A stretch of DNA of 59,985 nucleotides from Bacteroidota bacterium (GCA_016183805.1 JACPDX010000054.1:1-59985); one strand, 5' to 3'. Positions 41,806 through 51,096 are shown, counted from the first letter of the stretch. Numbers and translations are program-made. Notes: a model not told the origin generated them from the letters alone.

Positions 41806-43086
41806 TTAATTAGCGGTTGGCGTTGCTTCTTTTGCTTTACAACTAAAATTAATGTTAACACCAATACCATAAACATTCACTTTTCTGTTGTATTTTGCTG
41901 TGAAATTTGCAGCATCAAGGCTTGATTCACGCTCAGCACTTTGTCGGATGTATGAAAAATCAATAGAAATAGTTTCGTTTATTTTATAACCTAATCCGGC
42001 GGTGTAGGCCAATTGTGTCATGTCGGGTAATTCAGGGCTTAAATAGCCTTCTTTAACCGGTGAATTATCGTAATAAGCACCAATTTTGGCACTGTATTTT
42101 TGTTTGTAGGTAAAATCTAATCCAAAACGGTGAGTGATTGCATTTTGCCAATCTTTTGTAGTTTTAGAATCGGGAGTGTCGTTGTTTGCAAAATCGAAAT
42201 TTAAAGTATCATAACTCGACCAAGCGGTATAGTTAAAATCGTAAGCAAACTCCAACGAATAGTTGCCTTTGGTATGTTTAACACTCAATCCGGCAGTAAA
42301 AACCGAAGGCAAGGTAATTTTTGAGACAAAGGTTGTTGTAGCAGGAAATTTTTCCTGTAAAGAAACCGGTATATCGGTAAACTTAACTTCACCATTAGGT
42401 AAGTCAACTGCAATTTGTGAACGATAACTAACTCCCAATCTAAAATCGGTAGTTGAAGTTTCCTTTTTTAACGAGTAAATATTCGAAAACAGACCAATGT
42501 TATAACCAACACCATCACCACTTCCGCTTAAAGTTGCTTTGCCTTCGGTTGTTGAAGCAGAACCAACAGGTACCGCTTTTTCGGTACTAAAACTACCGTA
42601 GGTATATACAAAACCTCCACCAACAAATAATTTGTCGTGTATTTTATACGACATGGTAGGTTGAAACATAAACGTTTTTAAAGAAATATTTTGAATAATG
42701 TATCTTCCTTGCCAATCGTCATCAAAAGAAGAAGTGGAACCAAACTGGTTGTTTACCAAAAATCCGAATTTCATTTTTTCGTTTAATTCTCCCGAATAAT
42801 AAAAATGAAAAGGAGTAGCGTTTGGCGATGTTTGATTAATGTTAGCCGTTTCCGGGGTTTGAAGTGAAACTGAAGGGGTAACGTAATTAATACCCGCAGT
42901 AAAATTATGCCCCAATAGATTATTCATTCCGGCAGGATTAAAAAACACGGTACTTGCATCAGAACCCAATCCGGTAAATGCACCGCCCATTCCAACACCT
43001 TTTATTCCTTGTAGATTTAATTGAAATCCTCCTGCAAAAGTGAATACCGGAGTTAATGCTAATGTGGCTATAATTATTCGTTTCAT
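41806..43086 (-). CDS. OmpP1/FadL-family outer-membrane transporter
   Basis: 426 residues. The signal peptide is followed by GFQLNLQGIKGVGMGGAF, which resembles the FadL N-terminal hatch, and then by a 14-strand barrel pattern. NPAG near residue 52 is the conserved FadL-family motif (STVFFNPAGMNNL). The family passes long-chain fatty acids and other hydrophobic compounds across the outer membrane. It lies between the two SGNH hydrolase genes, after a hairpin that may end transcription of the broken T9SS gene. The pairing with esterases supports lipid uptake. The gene is intact. Confidence 0.9.
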   Translation of the reverse strand: MKRIIIATLALTPVFTFAGGFQLNLQGIKGVGMGGAFTGLGSDASTVFFNPAGMNNLLGHNFTAGINYVTPSVSLQTPETANINQTSPNATPFHFYYSGELNEKMKFGFLVNNQFGSTSSFDDDWQGRYIIQNISLKTFMFQPTMSYKIHDKLFVGGGFVYTYGSFSTEKAVPVGSASTTEGKATLSGSGDGVGYNIGLFSNIYSLKKETSTTDFRLGVSYRSQIAVDLPNGEVKFTDIPVSLQEKFPATTTFVSKITLPSVFTAGLSVKHTKGNYSLEFAYDFNYTAWSSYDTLNFDFANNDTPDSKTTKDWQNAITHRFGLDFTYKQKYSAKIGAYYDNSPVKEGYLSPELPDMTQLAYTAGLGYKINETISIDFSYIRQSAERESSLDAANFTAKYNRKVNVYGIGVNINFSCKAKEATPTAN

Positions 43087-43104
43087 AAACAGAGGTTGTT
43101 GAAA

Positions 43105-43135
43105 TTAGCCCCGCAAGATACACTTGCGGAGCTAA
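43105..43135 (-). terminator. Hairpin between the T9SS gene and fadL
   Basis: TTAGCCCCGCAAG pairs with CTTGCGGAGCTAA as a 13-bp stem with one wobble and a five-base loop. It lies 17 nt after the old stop codon of the T9SS gene (43153). It could end or attenuate transcription before fadL. Confidence 0.6.
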
Positions 43136-43152
43136 ATTTATAAATTTTGATA

Positions 43153-43917
43153 TTATTTGTTTACAATAAATCTTTTTGTAATAGAAGTATTGTTGTAGTT
43201 GATTTGGTAAAAATACATTCCGTTAGAGAGTTTTGAAGCATCTAACTCCAAGGTATTTTTTCCTTGTTATGCAGCGGTATTTTCGGTATAAATCAATTCA
43301 CCTAAAATGTTTCTCACATCAACAGTAACCTTTCCGGCTGCAGGAACAGCATACTCGATGGTTGAATTTGAACTGAATGGGTTTGGTGAGTTTTGTTTTA
43401 CTGAAAAACCAGTTTTTGATAATTCTTCGACACCTGTTGCAGGCATAATAACCAATGAATAATAATCTACATTAAAAGGTTGTGAGGTTGGAGCTCCAAA
43501 AACAGTTGCCCAAGATAAGCCGGATACTGTTAATGGATAAGTTCCCTCTTGTCCGGTTGTAGCAGTTCCGGTAATTCTCATACAACTGGTTGAGCCACCC
43601 GGAAATACAAAATTTAAGTTGTTCTCGTTTAAAGAAACCACATTAAATCCGGCAGGTAATCCTGAAAAATTATCAATTACAACACTATCAATCGGAATAA
43701 CAGTACAAGGAGGGAAAATTAAAACAATACAAGTGTCAACGGGTGTAATTGTTGTTATGGTTTCATCATACGGTAATCCAACATAAGCAGGAGCTAATCC
43801 TGTTGCACTATCTGGATAAACACCCGGAGCAGTATATTGTGGGTCAGGTGTACAATTTTGAGCAAATGCAATACTTACAGCAGCAAATGCAATTAAAGAA
43901 AGTAAGGTTTTTTTCAT
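43153..43917 (-). pseudogene. T9SS-secreted protein interrupted by an in-frame stop
   Basis: The signal peptide (to AFAQ) and a body of about 150 residues lead to the start of a T9SS type A sorting domain: SVKQNSPNPFSSNSTIEYAV, VDVRNILGELIYTENTAA. A TAA at 43267-43269 then stops translation. In the same frame the next 37 codons give QGKNTLELDASKLSNGMYFY, then a final KRFIVNK and a TAA at 43153, the normal end of the domain. One base change therefore removes half of the sorting signal. The truncated protein could reach the periplasm but should not be sorted by T9SS. The gene lies among lipid-hydrolase genes; its own function is unknown. Confidence 0.85.
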
Positions 43918-43972
43918 AATTAATGGTTTTTTAAGTTTGGTTTATAATTTAAGTTTACTGTTTTTTATTGTT

Positions 43973-45304
43973 TTAAGGAAAAGTAATTCCTCTATAATTT
44001 CCAATCGGAACGGTTGGTATGTTTGAACCGTAAAATTGATTGATAACACGAATAAATTCGTTAGCAATGATGGCGTATCCTTTCGAATTAGGATGAACTC
44101 CATCTAATGAAAAAACTCCTCCCTCAATGTATTTAGGAGAGAATTCAACGCCATCAAAAGTTAATCCGGTGTTGGTTAAAGTTTTCATAAATTGATTCAT
44201 GTCGGCTAAGGCAAAACCGTGTTGATTAACTAAAGTTCGTATGGCACTGTTAATTTCGTTGGTTCTGTTTTGAACAATAGCAATTTCATTTTCATCCAAA
44301 GCAAAAGTATGGGGTAGTGGGTTTGATTGGGTTAATCCTATTCCTTTAGCCATTTGATCGGATGCAGTAAGTAATAATAAATCTTTGGTAGTGGCTTTTC
44401 TTATTATATTAGTATCCGCCCCTTCTTTAATCCAAACATCTTTTCCTATTGCTTCTAAAGTAACGGTGTTAAAATAGGGTATAGAAGTTACATCGGGCAA
44501 AGTTGCACAAACTCCTTTTGCTCCCATATTGGTAAATGCAGTTAAAATAGAATCGTATTTATATCTAAATTCATCAAGGTCGGATAATTGAGATAAAAAT
44601 AGACCGGGAACAGAAATTCCGGCATCATTTACCACCGGTTCATCATCCCCTCCGGCAGTTGACCAAGCCAATACATCATTGTTTCCCAACCAATTGGTAA
44701 AAAAAGTAGCTTTACTTGCTTTAACATGATCTAAATAAGTAATGGGATTAGTTTCGCTTCCAAAATTTAAAAAACGCCCGTTTGGGTTTAATGAATTTTG
44801 TAAAAGATTAAAGCTAAGAGTAGTGTTCCTTCCTCCTGAAAGACAATTTACCAGTTTAATTCCGGAAACACCCAGGTTGTTGTATTTTTTAGTCGTATCG
44901 CCCCAAGTTTCCCAAGCAATATCATTATGGATAGCTTCAGGATCATTATCGGTAATATCTTCATCGTAAGCTTTAATTACTTTAATTTCCCCATTTCTGT
45001 AAACCAAATGCATATAAGCTGATCCTTGTCCTGAAATGGTTGGTTGAACAAAGTTTAAACTTGGATTAGCCAGTTTCATTTGTCCGGCTATAATGGCAGG
45101 GTAAGAACTTTCTTGTTGCCCGAGTTCGTTGTGCAAACCACCATCCTGATAACCTTGTGTTAATGAATTACCCACAGCCACGTAATTGCTGAAATCGGCA
45201 TTTCCTTGTGATGGTTCAAAACTTTCAAACTCCGTTTTCAAACACGATGTTAAAACTATTGTTAACGAAAATAGGACGATTCTAAGGGGTAAAGTTCTTG
45301 TCAT
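43973..45304 (-). CDS. SGNH/GDSL-family hydrolase lipoprotein (copy 1)
   Basis: 443 residues. The lipoprotein signal ends TSC, followed by LKTEFESFE. SGNH blocks are AVGNSLTQG (here Asn replaces the Asp of GDS), NWLGNNDVL and DGVHPNSKGYAIIA. The Ser nucleophile and the Asp-His pair are present. It shares long stretches with the copy at 40471-41793, including AYDEDITDNDPEAIH-like sequence and the last residues GNYRGITFP, so they arose by duplication. It is likely surface exposed. It is the first gene of the set SGNH - T9SS - FadL - SGNH, which I read as a lipid-scavenging unit. Confidence 0.85.
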   Translation of the reverse strand: MTRTLPLRIVLFSLTIVLTSCLKTEFESFEPSQGNADFSNYVAVGNSLTQGYQDGGLHNELGQQESSYPAIIAGQMKLANPSLNFVQPTISGQGSAYMHLVYRNGEIKVIKAYDEDITDNDPEAIHNDIAWETWGDTTKKYNNLGVSGIKLVNCLSGGRNTTLSFNLLQNSLNPNGRFLNFGSETNPITYLDHVKASKATFFTNWLGNNDVLAWSTAGGDDEPVVNDAGISVPGLFLSQLSDLDEFRYKYDSILTAFTNMGAKGVCATLPDVTSIPYFNTVTLEAIGKDVWIKEGADTNIIRKATTKDLLLLTASDQMAKGIGLTQSNPLPHTFALDENEIAIVQNRTNEINSAIRTLVNQHGFALADMNQFMKTLTNTGLTFDGVEFSPKYIEGGVFSLDGVHPNSKGYAIIANEFIRVINQFYGSNIPTVPIGNYRGITFP

Positions 45305-45357
45305 AAATGTTGTATAAAAAAAACTAAATTAGACTTTTTTTTAAATTCAAGCAATTG

Positions 45358-46215
45358 TTAAATAATTTCAATTCTATCTTTTACGGAAGGTTGTATGCTT
45401 AAAACAGGAATTTCAGAATTATTAATTACTTCTCGTGCCTGAGAGCCAATAAAAAATTCTTTGATGTCTTTTTCCTGTTGGGTCATTATCATAATTAAAT
45501 CGGCATTGTTTTTTTGGGCATAAGATATTACAGCGTTACTCAATTTATCTTCTTTTTTTAGAATTTTAACCATTTCAGCGGTACATTTTACACCGTTTTT
45601 TTCGATGTATTTTTTCACTAAAATCAATTGATCTTTTAATGCACTTACCACATCTTCTTTGCCTGTCATTAAAATAGAGACAGCATAAATATCGGCTTGA
45701 AATATTTTGGCGAATGCTATGGCTTTATTTACTTTGTCGCTGGTTTCTTTGGTTAAATCGAGTGGTAATACAATTTTACTACAACCGTCATTGTGTTTTT
45801 TACCTTTAATGGTAATAACAGGACATGGTGCAGTTTTTACCACTTTTAAAGCATTGCTTCCAATAAATTTTGAATGTTCATTTCCTTTGGTTCCCATTAC
45901 AATAAAAGTGGCTTTTAGTTTTTCGGCAACCTCATTTATTTTGGCATAAATTTTTCCTTCTTCAACCAAAGTAGATATCGATAACCCTGTTTCTTTTTGC
46001 TTGTCTTCAGCCAAATTTTTTAAATTTGAACTAACGGCACTTTTAATTTCATCCAAACCTTTGATAAACATCTTTACCATAGGATTTACGTCTTCAATTA
46101 CGTAGAGTAAAATAACTTTGGCATCTATTTTTTTTGCGAGATTGTACGATTGAGATAGTGCTATTAAAGATTGTTCGGAAAAATCAATCGGTACTAATAT
46201 TTTGTTAGCTGACAT
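45358..46215 (-). CDS. Universal stress protein, two UspA domains
   Basis: 285 residues in two tandem UspA domains, about 1-138 and 147-285. The first contains ILVPIDFSEQS and the nucleotide-binding-type end VMGTKGNEHSKFIGSNALKVV. The second ends MTQQEKDIKEFFIGSQAREVI. Tandem Usp proteins are common in Bacteroidota and are induced by starvation or stress; the biochemical role is rarely known. It is divergent from the nucleoside phosphorylase gene, and the minus strand has a TAAATTTG box 29 nt before its ATG. It is intact. Confidence 0.9.
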   Translation of the reverse strand: MSANKILVPIDFSEQSLIALSQSYNLAKKIDAKVILLYVIEDVNPMVKMFIKGLDEIKSAVSSNLKNLAEDKQKETGLSISTLVEEGKIYAKINEVAEKLKATFIVMGTKGNEHSKFIGSNALKVVKTAPCPVITIKGKKHNDGCSKIVLPLDLTKETSDKVNKAIAFAKIFQADIYAVSILMTGKEDVVSALKDQLILVKKYIEKNGVKCTAEMVKILKKEDKLSNAVISYAQKNNADLIMIMTQQEKDIKEFFIGSQAREVINNSEIPVLSIQPSVKDRIEII

Positions 46216-46243
46216 TTGGTTATTTTTGAAGAAAATTGATGTC

Positions 46244-46251
46244 CAAATTTA
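46244..46251 (-). promoter_or_regulatory. Putative -7 box of the universal stress gene
   Basis: The minus strand reads TAAATTTG, a full match to TAnnTTTG, 29 nt upstream of the ATG and 10 nt from the divergent phosphorylase start. Confidence 0.5.
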
Positions 46252-46260
46252 CATATTCAA

Positions 46261-47133
46261 ATGAAAAAAATTGCCGAATCAGAACTTATTTTAAATAGCG
46301 ATAAAAGCATTTATCATCTTAAATTACAACCTCATCAAATTGCAACCGATATTATTGTGGTTGGCGACCCAAATCGTGTTAAATTAATCTCTGATAAATT
46401 TTCGAGCATCGAACATGTTGTTGAAAACAGGGAGTTTATTACCCATACGGGCTATTTCAATAACAAGAGGATTTCGGTTATCGGAACAGGTATCGGTACT
46501 GATAACATTGACATCGTTTTAAACGAATTAGATGCTTTGGTGAATATTGATTTAGACGAAAAAGTTGTTAAGAATAAGTTAACTTCGTTAAATATTGTTA
46601 GAATTGGAACATGTGGGGCTTTACAAGAACACATTAATGTGAATGATTTTGTAGTTTCGGAATACGCTTTGGGTTTAGATGGGTTGATGAATTTTTATGA
46701 AATGGATTACACACCAAAAGAACAAACTATTTTAAAGGAATTTTATACTCAAACCAATTATTCCAAACAACTTACTCAACCCTATATTGTTAAAGGATCG
46801 AGTCGTTTGCACCAACTTTTTGCAGCAGATTGCCACTCGGGAATAACTGCTACCGCTTGTGGTTTTTTTGGCCCGCAAGGTAGAGAGTTGCGACTAAAAC
46901 TTAAAGAGCCTCAGTTAAATGATAAACTTCATCAGTTTGGTTTCGAAGATTTAAAAATCAATAATTTTGAAATGGAAACCTCCGCTATTTATGGTTTGTC
47001 AAGGCTTATGGGGCATCAGGCATGTACTGTTTGCGTGGTTGTTGCCAACAGGTATAACAAATCTTTTACTAAAGATTATCATCCTGCAATGGAGCAACTG
47101 GTTGATTTGGTGTTGCAAAAGTTAACACAGTAG
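46261..47133 (+). CDS. Nucleoside phosphorylase (uridine phosphorylase-like)
   Basis: 290 residues. Residues about 30-40 contain VVGDPNRV, the phosphate-binding loop of the NP-I family. RIGTCGAL lies in the middle, and NFEMETSAIYGL near 230 carries the ribose-contacting Met-Glu pair. Family enzymes split nucleosides with phosphate to base and ribose-1-phosphate. The pattern is closest to uridine phosphorylases, but the base preference is not certain. It is divergent from the universal stress gene with a 45-nt gap. Nothing nearby suggests a pathway operon. The C-terminus FTKDYHPAMEQL is also family-like. Confidence 0.85.
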   Translation: MKKIAESELILNSDKSIYHLKLQPHQIATDIIVVGDPNRVKLISDKFSSIEHVVENREFITHTGYFNNKRISVIGTGIGTDNIDIVLNELDALVNIDLDEKVVKNKLTSLNIVRIGTCGALQEHINVNDFVVSEYALGLDGLMNFYEMDYTPKEQTILKEFYTQTNYSKQLTQPYIVKGSSRLHQLFAADCHSGITATACGFFGPQGRELRLKLKEPQLNDKLHQFGFEDLKINNFEMETSAIYGLSRLMGHQACTVCVVVANRYNKSFTKDYHPAMEQLVDLVLQKLTQ

Positions 47134-47181
47134 CGTTAATAACTAGATTTTTTTCGTGAGCATCTAATTTCATTATCCTCC

Positions 47182-47189
47182 TATATTTG
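47182..47189 (+). promoter_or_regulatory. Putative -7 box abutting the SirB1-like gene
   Basis: TATATTTG ends 3 nt before the ATG at 47193. If used, the transcript has little or no leader. Confidence 0.5.
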
Positions 47190-47192
47190 GAC

Positions 47193-48029
47193 ATGATGAA
47201 ACGTGAATTAAACGCACTCATTAGTTTACTGGACGACCCGGATGATAACATCTATAACGAAATTAAATCAAAAATAATTTCGTACGGCGATGATGTTATT
47301 CCTCATTTAGAAAATGCCTGGGAAACTACCTTCGACCAACTTCTCCAACAACGTATTGAAAACATTATTCATTTTTTGCAGTTTTCGAGCATCAAAAACG
47401 GGTTGGAATTATGGAACAAATCACCGAATCAAAATTTACTTGAAGGAGCTCTTGTTGTTGCAAAATATCAATATCCCGATTTGAATGCTAAAACAGTTAC
47501 CGATTATATTGATAAACTAACTCAGGAAGTTTGGTTGGAACTTACTGATAACTTAACGGCTTTAGAAAAAATTAAGGTGGTAAACAAAATTATTTTCGAA
47601 TTACACGATTTTAACGGCAACACCAAAAACATTAATTCTCCTCAAAACTCCTACATCAATAATGTAATTGAAACCAAAAGGGGCAATCCTATTACTTTAG
47701 GAATTATTTATCTTTCGGTTTGTCAGCGATTAAATATTCCCGTTTATGGAGTAAATGTTCCTGCACACTTTATTTTGGCTTATGCCGAACAAAAAAATGA
47801 TGTATTATTTTACTTAAACATTTTTAATAAAGGGTCGATATTTTTTAAGAAAGACATAGATAAATTTTTAGAACAACTAAAAACGGAACCTAAAAAAGAA
47901 TTCTACATTCCTTGCAACAATAAAACCATCATCAAACGTTTGATCCAACACTTGGTTTACACTTACGATAATCTTGGATATCTCGATAAAAAAGAAGAAT
48001 TATTAGAGTTACTTGCCATTTTAGAATAA
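47193..48029 (+). CDS. SirB1-like transglutaminase-fold protein
   Basis: 278 residues from ATG 47193; ATG 47196 is also possible, and a TTG at 47187 lies inside the -7 box. The family core is RGNPITLGIIYLSVCQRLNI near residue 165-185, followed by VNVPAHFILAY. The Cys in the first and the His in the second are the likely transglutaminase-fold catalytic pair. The N-terminal 90 residues are helical, HEAT-like. Family members are widespread, but the biological reaction is not established. The gene stands after the phosphorylase gene in the same direction and probably has its own promoter. Confidence 0.8.
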   Translation: MMKRELNALISLLDDPDDNIYNEIKSKIISYGDDVIPHLENAWETTFDQLLQQRIENIIHFLQFSSIKNGLELWNKSPNQNLLEGALVVAKYQYPDLNAKTVTDYIDKLTQEVWLELTDNLTALEKIKVVNKIIFELHDFNGNTKNINSPQNSYINNVIETKRGNPITLGIIYLSVCQRLNIPVYGVNVPAHFILAYAEQKNDVLFYLNIFNKGSIFFKKDIDKFLEQLKTEPKKEFYIPCNNKTIIKRLIQHLVYTYDNLGYLDKKEELLELLAILE

Positions 48030-48060
48030 TTGTTGTAGGGCACATTAAAAATTATAGGGA

Positions 48061-49458
48061 TTAACTCAATACAATTCGTTTAGTTATTCCATTGATTTTC
48101 AAAAAATAAACACCTTCTTGTAAATTTTGTAAATTGATGGTAGTTTCTCCTTCTAAAATTAAATCAACCACGATTTGACCTACCACACTAAAAATTTGAA
48201 CATTTTTACCTTTTAAATTAGCTCCTTTTATAGTTAACAATCCATTTGTTGGATTTGGAAACACATTAAAATTATTGAATTCATATCGTTCAATACCAAC
48301 ACCAGTAACAGTGTAAGGAGCAGAAGTTTTACTGCAACCATTGGCATAAGATACTTCTACTACATAATTGCCATTTGAAGTAATTGGAATAGTTACTGAA
48401 TTACTACTCGAAATTGGATTTCCGTTTAAAAACCATTGGTAACTTGTTCCTGTTTCTGATGAAGTTAATGAATTTCCATTGTCAACAATAACCGGTGTTG
48501 GATTAACCGCACAGGCTTGTAAATGAGAAATACGGGTAGAGTTCGCCAATGAATCCTGGAAATAATCGAAAGCATTGCAATCGCCTTTGAGCATATAGTC
48601 TAACCAAAGGTTGGTCAAATCTTGAGCAATGTCTTGTTGTTCTTCTCTGGTAATTGAAATTCCTGTAGATGAAGTACTTTCACCAAAATCACAATTGGTA
48701 TTGGTGTTTGCAAAATAACAATGTCCGCCACCCAATACATTAACAAATGTTTTACATGAAGATGCTAAATTATTGTACATGGGTGTATGATGGTCAACAG
48801 CCGGAGTTACCCCATCGTTGCTACCTGAAAAAACTACCGAAGGAACAGTAACACTTAAAGCTGAATTTATGGAAGATACTCCATTGGTTGATGATTCTGC
48901 CGGAGCGTACCCGACCAATGTTTTGAAATTTGTATTTCCGTTCGAACACAACGAATCTGCTGCTAAAAAGGAAGCTCCCCCGCCCATAGAATGTCCCATT
49001 AAAGCAGTTTCCGGGGCTACACCATTAAAAAATATAGATGACGGAAGGTTATTTTCTGCCTGAATTGCTCCAACTAAAAATTGTAAATCCCAACCAAATT
49101 GTTGGTGGTCGGTACCTGTAATATTTCCTTCAGTCCTTGGAAACATCATGATATAACCACGAGGCACATACGATTCCCACAAATTTTGATAAGCACTCCA
49201 TGCCATTACAAAACCATGTCCGAAAACAATTACCGGATATTGACCGGCAACCATCGAAACATCATCGCCGGTTGTAGAAGCCGGATAATAAATTTCTGTT
49301 TGAATTGCCCGATTACTTCTTGCGGGGTCAGTAAAAGTAATTTGGGTATGTCCGACTTGGTACTGAGCAAACATTTTGGAGGCAACAAACATCATGGCAA
49401 ACAAAATAACAAACATGATGATTTCTTTTGATCCTTTTTTGATGATACTTTTTTCCAT
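48061..49458 (-). CDS. Secreted alpha/beta hydrolase with T9SS sorting domain
   Basis: 465 residues. A signal peptide with an atypical charged N-terminus (to MFAQ) precedes a hydrolase of the chlorophyllase or PAF-acetylhydrolase type. The nucleophile elbow is GHSMGGG, and GGGHCYF holds a likely catalytic His. An Ig-like segment (about 320-385: SYQWFLNGNPISSS) follows. The T9SS type A domain ends it (NFNVFPNPTNGLLTI, GVYFLKINGITKRIVLS). The protein is therefore exported to the surface or medium as an esterase or lipase. It is divergent from the next gene, with a shared symmetrical promoter region. It is intact, unlike the T9SS gene at 43153. Confidence 0.85.
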   Translation of the reverse strand: MEKSIIKKGSKEIIMFVILFAMMFVASKMFAQYQVGHTQITFTDPARSNRAIQTEIYYPASTTGDDVSMVAGQYPVIVFGHGFVMAWSAYQNLWESYVPRGYIMMFPRTEGNITGTDHQQFGWDLQFLVGAIQAENNLPSSIFFNGVAPETALMGHSMGGGASFLAADSLCSNGNTNFKTLVGYAPAESSTNGVSSINSALSVTVPSVVFSGSNDGVTPAVDHHTPMYNNLASSCKTFVNVLGGGHCYFANTNTNCDFGESTSSTGISITREEQQDIAQDLTNLWLDYMLKGDCNAFDYFQDSLANSTRISHLQACAVNPTPVIVDNGNSLTSSETGTSYQWFLNGNPISSSNSVTIPITSNGNYVVEVSYANGCSKTSAPYTVTGVGIERYEFNNFNVFPNPTNGLLTIKGANLKGKNVQIFSVVGQIVVDLILEGETTINLQNLQEGVYFLKINGITKRIVLS

Positions 49459-49482
49459 GGTTCTAAGTTTAAATTTTTACAA

Positions 49483-49533
49483 TGATAAAAGTATCTTAAC
49501 TTTTTGTTAAAAAAAATTCTCGTACTTTTATCA
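49483..49533. promoter_or_regulatory. Symmetrical divergent promoter region
   Basis: TGATAAAAGTA (49483-49493) and TACTTTTATCA (49523-49533) are a perfect 11-bp inverted repeat. Each arm contains a near-consensus -7 box, TACTTTTA, for the gene it faces. The 29-nt centre would hold both -33 regions, or an operator. Confidence 0.6.
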
Positions 49534-49548
49534 AAATAAGATGGAAAA

Positions 49549-50994
49549 ATGAGTTTTATTATTGAAAAAGTAATTTCAATTGCTGCACCAAATCAACTCA
49601 GTTTGTTTCAAAAATTTTTAGCTTCCCGAAATTACCTCTTACCCTTATCTCTAATAAAAACCATAGAAAAATTCCCTAACGAAACCTCTTTATTTTATTC
49701 CAAAAAAATATATGGAAACGAAAAGCCGGAGTCGTTAAAAAACTTGAACCAACTGGCTCACCATACTTTTAAGCTAAGTGCTTTTTTAAGTCAGAATTTC
49801 CCTAATTATCTGTTCAATCAATTTCAATTAATCGATTTATTGTTGTTTGAGAATAAAAAAAGTGAAGCCCTCGAAGTAATTACCCAACTTTTAGACGTTG
49901 CCCAAAAACTGGAAGATTTCACTACGCTGACTAAACTTTACGAAATTATTCAACAACACTTCCTTGCTTATTCCAGAACGCTTCCAAAAAATCATTTGCA
50001 AGACGCCTTTAAACATCAGGAAATACTGCTATCCATCATAAAAACACAAGACGATTTAGTACGAAACACAGAACATTCTTCGACCAAAAACATACAAAAA
50101 GAGCTGGCTTTTTTTAAACAACATTTTAGCTCGAAATCAAAATCTGTTCAACTTATTGCTAAACAATCGTATTTAAATCTGTTAAGCCATTTCAACCACA
50201 AAGAATTCTACTTAAAAGAAACGCTCCACCTTATCAAATCTACATCAAAGGAAATCGAAAATCATCCATACTTATTGATTACAAAGTATTCAGAAAAGAT
50301 GATGACCTTGGATTATATGTATTTGAAGCACACCCGTTTGGTGTTGGACGAAAAAGAAATGAATGCCGCATGCTCAAAAATTATTCGAAAATGGCGTACA
50401 GTTTATAGTACAGAAAACAGAATAGACACCGGCCTGTTTTTGGCATTAAGCATACAAGGCAGCTACCTTATTACCAATTACTACTATAATAAAATAAACT
50501 CAACGTTTACGCAGAATATTAACGAAACCGTTGATTTATGCGAATCGCTACTTCATAAAATTGATTGGGATAAAGAAGGATTTTTAAAACACATCAACTT
50601 TTGCAATGTTTATGCTATTTTTTTAATCCTGTCGAATCAGGATAAAAAAGCGATTAAGTTAATAGAATCGATGCTACACCAATACCAGCAAAAATCGTTT
50701 AAAAAATTGTACGATGGTTTGTTCGTGATTTTAATTATGGGTTATTTAAAAACCAAACAATTTGATGAGGTGGTAACCACCTATAGCCGATATAAAAAAT
50801 TAACCAAAGATGAAATTAGTATTGTTGAAAATGATTTAATTATTAAGTCGATGTATTACGTTTCGCAACTTAAAATACAAAAGAAAAAACAATTTCAACA
50901 AAAATTGGATAGCGTAATTGCTGAACTAAGAACCGATGCTAAACTTAAAAACAATTTATTGTTGGTGGAGAGAATCATAAATGCTATAATTTGA
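49549..50994 (+). CDS. Helical-repeat protein of unknown function
   Basis: 481 residues, almost wholly alpha-helical by pattern, with TPR- or HEAT-like helix pairs such as NKKSEALEVITQLLDVAQKL. There is no signal peptide or membrane segment, so it is probably cytoplasmic. Unusually many Lys and Gln residues mark the surface. I recognise no family, but the protein at 56479-58023 has a similar build and length. It is divergent from the T9SS hydrolase, with which it shares a symmetrical promoter. The start at ATG 49549 is chosen over a nearby out-of-frame ATG at 49541. Confidence 0.7.
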   Translation: MSFIIEKVISIAAPNQLSLFQKFLASRNYLLPLSLIKTIEKFPNETSLFYSKKIYGNEKPESLKNLNQLAHHTFKLSAFLSQNFPNYLFNQFQLIDLLLFENKKSEALEVITQLLDVAQKLEDFTTLTKLYEIIQQHFLAYSRTLPKNHLQDAFKHQEILLSIIKTQDDLVRNTEHSSTKNIQKELAFFKQHFSSKSKSVQLIAKQSYLNLLSHFNHKEFYLKETLHLIKSTSKEIENHPYLLITKYSEKMMTLDYMYLKHTRLVLDEKEMNAACSKIIRKWRTVYSTENRIDTGLFLALSIQGSYLITNYYYNKINSTFTQNINETVDLCESLLHKIDWDKEGFLKHINFCNVYAIFLILSNQDKKAIKLIESMLHQYQQKSFKKLYDGLFVILIMGYLKTKQFDEVVTTYSRYKKLTKDEISIVENDLIIKSMYYVSQLKIQKKKQFQQKLDSVIAELRTDAKLKNNLLLVERIINAII

Positions 50995-51007
50995 CACCAT
51001 AAACCAC

Positions 51008-51038
51008 TTGACTTTATCAAAAAAATAGACTACCTTCG
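51008..51038 (+). promoter_or_regulatory. Putative promoter of the gene at 51097
   Basis: TTG (51008-51010) and TACCTTCG (51031-51038) are 20 nt apart. The second differs from TAnnTTTG by one base. Confidence 0.4.
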
Positions 51039-51096
51039 TTTATCAACCGAATCTATCGCATTGAAACGCGACATAGACAGGCGTTATAGCTAATTA

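Noticed and set aside
43153-43269. TAA reassigned to an amino acid (alternative genetic code)
   Set aside because: TAA ends many other genes in the window normally, and only this one occurs inside a conserved frame.
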